Shown here: piece after piece, positions 54,947-64,000 of the stretch
How the letters are laid out: every line of letters starts with the position of its first letter
Position numbering within the stretch: the first letter of the stretch is position 1
Assembly (NCBI RefSeq): GCF_026151205.1
Contig: NC_087081.1
Location: 15,164,340 to 15,228,339 of the forward strand
Source: Bolinopsis microptera
Taxonomy: Eukaryota > Ctenophora > Tentaculata > Lobata > Bolinopsidae
Direction: 5' to 3'
DNA: 64,000 bases
Position numbers and translations under genes: made by a program
Notes under the pieces: model-generated
Databases searched by the model: none
What the model was told of the DNA's origin: nothing
The model's input: only the letters and a program-made list of their open reading frames with translations

Positions 54947-57215
54947 TCATTTCAGATTCATCCTAGATTTATGATTGTCCAAAAGTTGTTGCATAGGCGG
55001 TTTTGGGATAGGAGCCATATTCTTAGGGATTAACTCAGGGATGTATTCTGACATGTTAACGTCAAGGTTTTCACCCGACCTGATGTTAGATACAATTGAA
55101 GCTAATATTTCATCTCTGTAGGTATAGTCCTTCTCTTTGTATCCTTTTCTAAGCACCCATTTTGCACTTTTTTTCGAATATCTCGCGTACATCTTCGGTT
55201 TTTCGGAGGAAGTAGTAGACTTCACGTTTCGATTCGTCTCGATTATAGCGATCATTGACCTGATTACTGTGGTTTCCCTGGTGAAAGCTACTCTTTTCGG
55301 AGGTACTTCAGCCTAACGTTATGGTAGTTCTCCAAGGAGCCGGTGTGCAGAAATTCGCAACAGTGCATCATATCTTCGGTCAACTGTTTGCTAGTAACTT
55401 TTTCAAATAGCTCTTTGAAGGTCGGAGATGTGCGGCCTACCCAGTTTCCTCTTCTTAAATGAATTTTCTGCAGTTTACCTTGCGCACATTTAAGAACTGA
55501 AGTAAATCTTGGATACAAGTTATCACCTCTTAATCTTGAAAACGCCCCAGTTGTCCAAGTATGACCATTTGAAATATGTAAAAGGAATGAGTGGAATATT
55601 TCTATTAACTTTTGACCGTCTCCCTCACTGTTTCTACATGAATACCAAAAATGGTTTAGGATGGAACGTCTCCAAACCAAGAGACTTTGATTCCTTTTCA
55701 GTTTGCACATTTCGGTCAGTATCTTGCTAAGACTCTTGGCAAGGTGCCAAATTTCAAAGTAATGTTTGACATTCTGAAAGACAGGGTTGTCCCTTACCAT
55801 GGCACGAATGCCGCTATGTCTGTCAGTGACGAACTTGAAGTGATTAATCCCCTTCCCTATCAGCTTTGTCAGTAAGTCCCTACAAGCAGCCCTCTCAAGC
55901 TCCTCATTCACCAGTCCCCTTTGAGCTATGAAGAAATCTAGTATCAATCCTGTCGTGTGGTCCATAATAGTGTAGACGCAATATTTGGCGCTATGGCCGG
56001 GTGAATCAAACTGTCCGTCACCTGATAAGATTTTTGTCGATGAGCCACGTAGAGTTGTTATTGCAGCATCACGGATCGGAATGTACATATAATAAACGAC
56101 GGGATTCAACCAGGACTTTGTGATTTGGTAGAATCGATCTTTCCCCAGGAATGGCATTTTTAGCACGCTCAAGACTCCTTGAATTGCCGAGAATCCAACT
56201 CCACACATTGATAATGCAGCAGTAAAAAGAATGTTAATGTGGTATCTTTTGTGGTCTTTTGAAGACGACATCCACGTTCCCTCGTGTACGAGTTTGCCTG
56301 AGCATACGTATTTTATCGTCACCGAAAGGCCCACGGTATAGCTGTCCAAGACCTTAGCACTACTCCCACATTCTGGACACCACTTGCACAATTGAAGTAG
56401 TTGGTTCACGGAGACGATCGCCAACAAAAATCAGTTAAGATTTTCCTCTTATCTTTTTTCTTCCGGGGTCCAGATGGCTTGATTCGTGGACGGTGGGAGG
56501 AAGGGGGGCAGTAGTCAGAGTCAGAGTCAGATTCAGAAGTTTCAAAGTCAGAATCGGAGTCTGATAGTGATGAGCTATTTCCATCATCAGGAAGCCAATG
56601 CATATCATCTTCACTATCAATATTATCATGTTCAGTTGGAGCATCGTTCAAATTAGGATCCTGATCCACCGTGAGGATTTCCGAAGTATCCTGGCTGGGA
56701 GTGGGAGCTTCGTTTTCATTTTCCGCAAAATCTTCACTACTGTTTGCCGCAGGCACTGTGTAGGGATACGCACTGGTGTCTATAGACGATCTAAACTCGT
56801 GCATTTCCTTCAGCACCCGCCGATTTATTCGTGCTCTCTTGCTCGGAATATCGTCTTGCTCCGAAAGGACTGCACCCCCAATGAACAGCTGCAACTCGTC
56901 TCTTTCTGGGTGGGTATTGGGAACAGCGTCTTCCCGAAGTCTTAGCTTCATACGTTTTCTGTAGCCAGTTGTCTTCATGAAGTTAAAATCCCCAAAATTA
57001 TAATCTGAATCACTGAAGTGGTCCGAACACACCTTGTAAGTTTTCATTTTGATCTTCGAAACATGTTCAGGTTGTCGATTTATCCTCAGGTCCCATCTCT
57101 TTCTCATTTTGTCGTCTGTGGGAACGCAGTGAAATATCAAAAACTGTCGTCCAGGCCGCTTACTGTTCTGACCACTTCTGTGTGTACAACCCCCTACCAC
57201 ACATGAAGAAGGCAT
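54947..57215 (-). mobile_element. THAP-domain DDE transposase (Kolobok-like), broken over three frames
   Basis: 57215-56406 encodes a THAP zinc domain (CVVGGC, then KVCSDHF, residues 5-62) and an acidic Ser/Asp-rich linker. 56427-55288 encodes the nuclease-like core: CKWCPECGS, LSGDGQFDSPGHSAKY, YTIMDHTTG, FVTDRHSGI and HYFEIWHLAKSL, the kind of D...D motifs reported for THAP-bearing Kolobok transposases. 55255-54947 is the basic C-terminus. The frames meet at a T run near 56428 and at a point near 55300, each consistent with a one-base indel, so the element is probably dead in this copy. Inverted ends and target duplications were looked for and not found. A host-domesticated THAP gene is the alternative. 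Confidence 0.65.
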
Positions 57216-58794
57216 CTTGGAGTCCGGATTCGTGTAGAAGTTATACTTGTAGCTGCTAACAACCTTATATTTCCATAGGAACCACTGTACTGCAAGAATA
57301 TTTTTTGGATGACAGGTTATCGAATTATAATGCGTATTCTGATACGATATTATTTATAGAAGGTACACCGCGTTCAAAAGACTGTCGATCTCACGAATTT
57401 TACCACCCGGTATATTCAAACTTCGATGCTCGGGCATGGCACAGTAGCTCGGTTGAACGATGGATGTTTTGCCATGCTGTAGGTACTTTTTACACGGTAC
57501 CACATCAAAAGTACGGTAGATATTGTTAATGTTAACACGGCAAGTTGTATGTACAAAGAAAATACGGTAGATACTGTTAACCTTGAAGTTGACCCGATAT
57601 TACATTGAAAAAGCACGAAAGAAAACAGTCCTGCTGTGAGAAAACTCGTAAACTAATACAGTAGTCACTACAATTGAAAAGCAAATGCCTAGTTTCTGAT
57701 TTATCCGCCAAAAAATAGAAAGAAAACATAACGATGGTTTATGCCAATTATTACCGTTTACCGCTTATTGGTTACTGGAGAAATGAACAGAAAATCGTCT
57801 CTACAGTACACTCAGGTCAAAACCCGGAACAAAACAAACAACCACAACTGGAGATATGCGATGATTTAGTAATCTGTTTACACTGTTTATACACGTTAAG
57901 TGATTGCCCCCGGCCAAACATAACCTCTCCATGCCTCCTCATTGCGTGGCTTTGAAATCGATACGGAGCGCTCTAACTCGGTGTGTGAACTATTTTGGGA
58001 CCTCTGTGCTGGTGGGAATTGAGAAGCATGTTGTAACAGGGCGTATAAGCGGTCATGAACGTAAATTAAAATAAATCGATTTTAAATGATGACGATCGCT
58101 TGTATCGTTTCAAAAATCGCCTGCATCGTTTCAAAAATATATTTACAAGAACAGCATAAAATCGCTGAGTCATGTGATTTTTTCATTCGTATATTATATC
58201 GTTTTAACATATTAGTTTTAACATATTAGTTTTAACATATTAGTTTCAACATATTATTAGTTTTACAATATTTAATTTTGTGAAAATTTTCAATGGCCAA
58301 TATGATATGTAATATCTTGAGTAAACTTTCTTTGGTTGTACGGGCCAGGCCAGTCCCCAATCAAATAAAAAATGATGAGCGATGAGTTTGAAGCATGATC
58401 TGCACACTGCAAAGATCTTGATACACGTTCATGCATAGCTCTCTAGTCTCTCGTGCACGCGAAGCCGACCGACCGGCTTCGCGCGCGATCAAAAGGGGTT
58501 GCATCGTGTGTCAACAAAGATCCTGTTGCAATCCAATCATTTTAAAATATTTTTAAAATATTTAAGAATTCGCGAAACAATTCGGATTTCCTTCTAATTT
58601 GATTTAGTTAAGCACTTTGTTTGAAAAAGAAGCACAGATCAGTTGTTAACATTTTGTAAGAACCAAGAAGTTAGCTTATAATTAATAGTTAAATAAATAG
58701 TTTGCTGAGTATCTAGCTGAATAGTTAAATAAATATTTAGCTAAATAATCAGCTAAATAATCAGCTAGTGTAATTAATATTGGTGTTCACTTAC
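57216..58794. other. No gene recognised
   Basis: AT-rich. It has a small tandem repeat (TAGTTTTAACATAT, about 58205-58260) and a TTCGCG-rich palindromic stretch near 58460-58490. The short plus-strand frame 57734-57955 has no domain. Confidence 0.4.
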
Positions 58795-59382
58795 CAAAAG
58801 TAACATGAAAGTAGAGTGTCTCATAGCTCCACAACACCCCAGGAAGCCCATTAAGCAGATCAGAATACCGCAACCTGCCAGAATGTTCTTTTATACAACT
58901 GAGAAGCAGCTAACACATCAATTAAACTATCAGTAAATTAGTCATTTGATGAGTTAATTGATTTAATTTGTTTAATGAGATGCTTGTAAGCACTGTTATC
59001 TAACTTATCTTACCTATAAAAACATAGCTGAGTGAAATTGAGCCGGATCCAAAAAATTCCTCATAACTCTTAGCGGCTGTTGCTACGTATACGCCCAAAC
59101 CAGCAACACATAATCCAACCAGCTGGGTATGAACAAATTATTAACGACTTTGCCGCTAATTAGGTGACAGGCTATGGTCTGATTAGTCAGCAATTAGTTG
59201 CGTTTGTAGACCCTGAAGCGCACTTTCAACGATTAAGACAAACTAAAGAATTTTTCAAAACTCACTGATATTACAAAGTTCAGAGCAAATAATATCCACT
59301 TTACGCAGCTTTCTCCCAGATCCAGATGGTAATGTGATATTCTGGCCGGGTTCGCTCCGTAGTCCAACCCTAAGTGGTGAGC
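58795..59382 (-). pseudogene. Tetraspanin fragment, 5' half (copy 4)
   Basis: Minus-strand exons are 59382-59266 (ending KWILFALNFVIS), 59122-59014 (TM1, LVGLCVAGLGVYVATAAKSY) and about 58887-58795 (TM2, LMGFLGCCGAMRHSTFMLLL). The first matches exon 2 of copies 1 and 2. No large-loop or TM4 exon follows downstream, and the joint between TM1 and TM2 exons does not hold frame cleanly. No start exon is seen. Confidence 0.65.
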
Positions 59383-60336
59383 CTGAGGATAATTATTATT
59401 CAGACATAATTATTATTCAGACATGTGCGTTAATGAGATTAATTTCGAATATAAACCCAAATAGTTATTAAATCTGAATAATGCAATTTTAAAAAATGTT
59501 ATCATGCAAGACGTGCCTGGTGGATGTGAACCATTAAGATATTCTGGTCTTTCTCTCTAGATAAAATAATACCTTCCTAGCAAAGTAATGGTTATCAAAT
59601 ATTTGAGTCAAATAATCATATCAAGATTTGAGCTTTAACTTGACAGTAAATATTTAAAAGATATTAATGCATCAGAAAGTGCAACAAAATATGTCTATAA
59701 TATTTCAATTAATTGAGACTCTCGGTAAACAGTGATAAAGATATTATATGCAATATGCATTCAGTAAAATCATCAATCATAGTTATCCAATTTCATAAAA
59801 ACGATGCGCTCTTACTAAATTTAAAAATCTTGTGTCACATGACAAAAAACTGGTTTGGTCACGTGACAGGCTATTAAAACGAAATTCCATCGAATAGAGT
59901 TAGTTTTGTGGTGAGTGTTTATGTAAACCATTTTTTCTGCTAAAAAACCGTAAAAACCTGGCAAGTTAAATGATAGTTTTTGTGCGAGCGAAACAATATG
60001 CGCCAAAAAGTCTTGTCACCAGCGAAATAAAAACAGTTGTTCTCCATTGCACGTGTTTGACAGAATTGTTAAACTGGAGAAAATTATTTGACCCCAAATA
60101 GTTGTTCATTCATCCATCTGGGAGTTGGCGTTCAAAATTTGCATAACAGGAAGCAGCTGCACATATATATGGACCAATCGGATCTTTTTCGCATCCCTGA
60201 TATTTCGGGATACCATGGCTAATGAAGACCATTATATTTATACCATGCAGAAATTAGCACTGGTCTTCAGTATGCGAAATGTTGTTCTATCGCTCTTCTG
60301 AGTAGACAAGCTCCGCAAGCACCGAATAGCTGAACA
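59383..60336. other. Spacer between tetraspanin fragments
   Basis: AT-rich with CACGTGAC and TCACATGAC motifs. No exon of either fragment could be placed here. Confidence 0.4.
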
Positions 60337-60565
60337 GTTAGAGAGTTAGAGAGTTAGAGAGTTAGAGAGTTAGAGAGTTAGAGAGTTAGAGAGTTCGAGA
60401 GTTCGAGAGTTAGAGAGTTAGAGAGTTAGAGAGTTAGAGAGTTAGAGAGTTAGAGAGTTAGAGAGTTAGAGAGTTAGAGAGTTAGAGAGTTAGAGAGTTA
60501 GAGAGTTAGAGAGTTAGAGAGTTAGAGAGTTAGAGAGTTAGAGAGTTAGAGAGTTAGAGAGTTAG
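60337..60565. repeat. (GTTAGAGA)n minisatellite, about 28 units
   Basis: An eight-base unit, almost perfect, with GTTCGAGA variants near 60395. Confidence 0.95.
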
Positions 60566-60748
60566 TGCACGAGAAACGTTACAGTTAGAGTTGTTGAGTT
60601 TAGTTAGAGTGAAAATTAGAGACACGGATAGAGTTAGATTTAAATTTCTAATTAGAGTTACAATGTAACAGTAAGGGCAAGTTATTTGTTAGACTTAAAG
60701 TAAACGTTATAAACGTATGATAATGTGGATTTAAAAGTAAAGAGTTAC

Positions 60749-61140
60749 CTGGACGCCTATCAGAGCTCCAAGAACTCCTCCTAATAATGGCATGTTGTCA
60801 TCCACCAAATCAAACAACTTTGTTTTGCAACCCTGAGAGTGTCTAAATACAAAATGGGAACTTCCATTATTTCATGGAATAACGTTCCAAAATCAGATTT
60901 CATTACGTTTATATGGGATACCGTATTATATATATTATCATATAAATACAATTATAACTGTTTCAGGAAGATAAAGTTGAAGCTGAAAATCTAACTCACA
61001 GTCTGATGCATCTTGTCAGTATGAGTGACGTTGACTCCTCCAACCCCACACCCAACAGTGACTTTAACACAGCAAGAATCTGGTACATCCCACGTGTGGT
61101 TGAGATCTATCCAATTCTCTGCCAGCTTACTGTTTCTGAT
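60749..61140 (-). pseudogene. Tetraspanin fragment, 3' half (copy 5), cut by a Penelope-like element
   Basis: The large-loop exon from about 61140 to 61000 reads RNSKLAENWIDLNHTWDVPD then SCC, and the TM4 exon 60832-60749 reads GCKTKLFDLVDD to LGALIGVQ. The TM4 exon is 84 bases long, the same as in copy 3. Upstream of RNSK the exon stops at the element junction, so the CCG part and everything 5' are missing from the window. The final exon was not found. Confidence 0.65.
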
Positions 61141-61144
61141 GTTA

Positions 61145-63880
61145 AATATAGATATATATATATATATCAGGAAGAGCAAGCATGCTCAGCTACACGGACA
61201 AGTCCCATCTATTGAGACAATAGATCCTAACAAACTGAGCCACGCAGTCATCAACCTATCAACCAAGATCCAAGAGGTAACACCACACCAACTCTTCCTC
61301 TTCTATCTAGGGAAATCTTTTGCACCAACACCTGCATTACCAGATTATTCCAAGTTCAGACTGAACATTCTTCAGTTCGCCTACAAGCTTAGATGGGCAT
61401 GGTTTTGGCACACACAACCCCAGCCAAAAGCAACACCTCCGACCATTGCAGCGATAAAAAGTATGGAAAGAACCCTCATTAAGTCGGATGAAACTGAGCC
61501 TTTAAAAGTATGCAATAACCACTGTTTAGAGCTCTACATAGAGAGAGTAACAAAAGACCTGTTACAAACAAACAGCTCTACCAGATCTAAGCTTCCTGAC
61601 AATATCCCAGTAGAATCCAGAAAAGCCTTATCAGATATGGCAAAGTGGAAAGATGTTGTCATCAGACCAGCTGACAAAGGTTCACAATACTTCTTTTTAG
61701 ACCGAGAAGACTACATCAAGAGGGTTAAAGAACACCTAGATGCAGAAACCTTTGACACTGTTCAGAAAGAAGAAGCCGAGCATGCTACAAAGCTAGCAAT
61801 TTCAGATTGGATAGCAAAGTATCAAGAAGAACCTGGTCTAACGGAAAAGGTCTACCAATGGGTTACACCTGATGACTTTTGTAAGCCCGGGAACAACTAT
61901 GTCAACCCCAAAGCACACAAGCCAGAGAAGAACTACCCTGGTCGTATGATTAGCACAGGATGCGCATCAGCAATCAAGAATCTCTCTGCACTTACAGCGT
62001 ATGAGCTTACTAAGGTTGATCTAAAATATGCCATCCAGGACAATAATCATATACTAAGAAAACTCGATGACTTGAATAACTCTAAATCCCTTGAGGGCAA
62101 GACAGTTATTCACGCATCCTTTGACATAGAGGCTATGTTCCCGAGTATCCAAAAGGAGGTAGGATTGGAACAATGTAGGCTCCATTTAGACAAGAGAGAG
62201 GACCCAATACTCTCTACAGATTGTATAATAGATGCCTTAGAGACAACTCTAGACAACAACATAACAGAGTTTGAAGGTGTCATATACAAGCAGAAAAAAG
62301 GAACTGCAATGGGACCAAAGAACGCTTGTGCTTATGCAGATACAGCCATCGACAAGATAGACAGAGATGTCATGGAAGGGACTTGGAGCCACCCTCCTCT
62401 CCTATGGGCCAGATACCGCGATGATGTGTATGTCCCTTGGACCCATGGACAGGAAATGCTCGAGGAATTCCACTTATGGCTCAATTCTAGAATGCCAGGC
62501 ATAAAATTCACGTTGAAAGCTTCATTAGAGGGCACTGACTTCTTAGACACTTTTATATACATGAAAACAGGCCAACTACATACCAAACCTTACAGTAAGC
62601 CATGTGATGACCATGCCTTCCTAGTTCCCACCTCTTGCCATCCTACACATACCATAAAAAACATACCTTATAGCACTGCACTTAGAATCTTTAAACTTAC
62701 TTCTGAGCATGATGAGTACATACAAGCACGAGCACAATACACAAGCTATCTTGTGGCAAGAGGTTATAGCAATAGCTTAATTAACCAGGCCTTTAATAAA
62801 GTGGAAACCAAGAGCAGGCTCTCCTACTATCAACAACAGAGACATAAGGAGGATGACAGTAGCAAAGGGAGACTCATTCCCCTTGTAACAGATTTCAACC
62901 CAGGTCTCCCCAACATAGGACGGATACTTAACTCCCACAAGCACATCCTCCGTCTAGATCTCGAGCTTTGCAAGGTGATTGACCCTGATGGTATTTTTAC
63001 CTCTTTTAGAGGGACAAAAACACTTCATGAGATTCTTATTCATAGCAAACTCCCTCCTGTTGAAGAGCCAGCTGTAGAAGATCCAGGCCACGCCTCTCCA
63101 GACACAGCTGAGGATTCTGATTCTGGAGGTTGCTTCCCTTGTGCTAAGAAATGTGATCTCTGCAAAAACTTCCTGAAACCATCAACCACAATCGGCAGTT
63201 TCCACACCAACCAAGTATTCAGTATCAAAGGACGATTGGACTGTGATACCAAAAATGTTGTGTACATAGTTAATGATAATACTTGTAAGTTAAGTTATAT
63301 AGGATGTACTTCAGACTCTTTAAAGGTTAGATTTAGGAACCATAAATCCCACATTAAAACTCAAAGAAGGACTTGTGAACTTTCCTGCCATTTTATAGAT
63401 AATGAGATTTTGCACAATCTTGACCGTACCACCACTAAGTTGTTTACCAGCACTTTAAGTAAGGACATTAATGTTTCTATTATAGAGCAAGTTGACGTTG
63501 GGAATTTTGAGCAATGTGCCCAGGATAGACTAAGTATTTGTAAACAAAGGGAGAACTTTTGGCAAAACCAGCTTAAAACTTTAAAGCACTTTGGAGGGAT
63601 GAACGTTAGAGAAGAAAGATGATTTTCTTCTTGCATATTTTATTTTCTCACCTCTACCACTCATTTGGGATTTCAACCCACCATAACTTGAATTGCTGAG
63701 TTACAAAATTTTAAATTTCTTTTATTTGATTGATTGATGGATTGATATTTTGAATAAATTTACTAACATGTCTTTATATCAGGATGACTGTAAAGGTACA
63801 TTTTACCGACATTTGAAGTCAAGGCGTTGTTTTACTGATAGTTGTGGCTAACTAATAATATATATATATATATATAAGGG
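61145..63880 (+). mobile_element. Penelope-like retroelement with RT and GIY-YIG endonuclease
   Basis: The open frame to 63622 has all parts of an EN-bearing Penelope-like element. These are the N-terminal VVIRPADKGSQYFFLDREDY, RT motif A (ASFDIEAMFPSI), motif B (KKGTAMGPKNACAYAD), motif C (ARYRDDVYVPW, catalytic YRDD at 62414-62425), a thumb region with GTDFLDTFIYM, a Cys-rich linker (CFPCAKKCDLCKNF) and GIY-YIG (VVYIVNDNTCKLSYIGCTSD, 63258-63315). It looks whole from the RT core to the stop. The frame has no stop back to 61025, inside antisense tetraspanin sequence; the first ATG clearly inside the element is 61463, so the true start is unsure and the 5' end may be cut. AT dinucleotide runs mark both borders (about 61150-61168 and 63858-63877). 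Confidence 0.88.
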
Positions 63881-64000
63881 CTCGCCATGCCTTGACGAAA
63901 GTTTAGCAGACAACATGAACGTTTTTGCAGATAGGAATTATATCAGTTTGTTCATAAAAAATGTGGGTGTGTAGTTAGAATTGCTCTTGTGCAGGAAAAA
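63881..64000. other. Flank beyond the Penelope-like element
   Basis: 120 bases with no recognised feature. The missing 5' part of tetraspanin copy 5 is not visible before the window ends. Confidence 0.3.

Noticed and set aside
53343-57300. Terminal inverted repeats enclosing the THAP transposase
   Set aside because: CTTGTAGC occurs on both sides but in direct orientation and is too short to support the claim.
61006-61215. Short plus-strand ORF at the left edge of the Penelope-like element
   Set aside because: It is the antisense of the tetraspanin large-loop exon.
63836-63900. Hammerhead ribozyme at the Penelope-like element 3' end
   Set aside because: CTGATAG and GACGAAA occur near each other, but the required CTGATGA core and stems could not be drawn.

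Overview
This is animal nuclear DNA: AT-rich, with GT-AG introns, clustered and nested genes and many simple tandem arrays. The organism cannot be named from sequence alone. The gene set (C2H2 arrays, diverged class A-like receptors, a tetraspanin cluster, a Penelope-like element, a THAP transposase, a stand-alone P2X7-type intracellular domain) fits an invertebrate, possibly a non-bilaterian such as a sponge, cnidarian or ctenophore; that placement is inference.

Layout. 1-489 is the 3' end of a MOV10-type RNA helicase gene. 2182-6632 holds three tandem copies of a C2H2 zinc-finger gene (11, 7 and 6 fingers), flanked by two copies of one short repeat element (895-2012 and 6889-7328). 8389-23780 is a 21-exon PTIP (PAXIP1) gene with six BRCT domains and a Q-rich middle. 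I assembled its exons by hand and the reading frame stays open throughout (911 residues). Its introns carry a small TATA-driven gene (15923-16414), an antisense receptor gene (18027-19121), a 32-copy 41-bp minisatellite, and short duplications of its own splice sites.

24365-32484 is a minus-strand run of three tandem tetraspanin genes at different stages of decay, and pieces of two more lie at 58795-61140. 32788-38927 is a repeat-rich block bounded by matching inverted ends, containing foldbacks, tandem arrays and a Harbinger-type transposase scrap. 39569-41554 encodes a single-exon ferric-reductase/NADPH-oxidase-like membrane protein. 42086-43371 holds a tRNA-like SINE and a broken MOSC-domain gene.

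A 1,276-bp element occurs twice with no difference that I noticed (43932-45207 and 52067-53342). Between the copies lie a 1.08-kb (AACCGT)n array and a second receptor gene (50856-51899). 53646-57215 carries a P2X7-type intracellular-domain ORF and a THAP/DDE transposase split over three frames. 61145-63880 is a Penelope-like retroelement with an open RT plus GIY-YIG frame, inserted into a tetraspanin exon.

The host genes do not form one obvious pathway. PTIP is nuclear (DNA damage and H3K4 methylation), the tetraspanins and receptors are membrane proteins, and the rest of the window is shaped by transposons and tandem-repeat growth. I found no clearly new multi-gene system. The strongest novel leads are the nested gene in PTIP, the twin 1,276-bp element, the telomere-like hexamer array, and the P2X7-domain ORF beside the THAP transposase.
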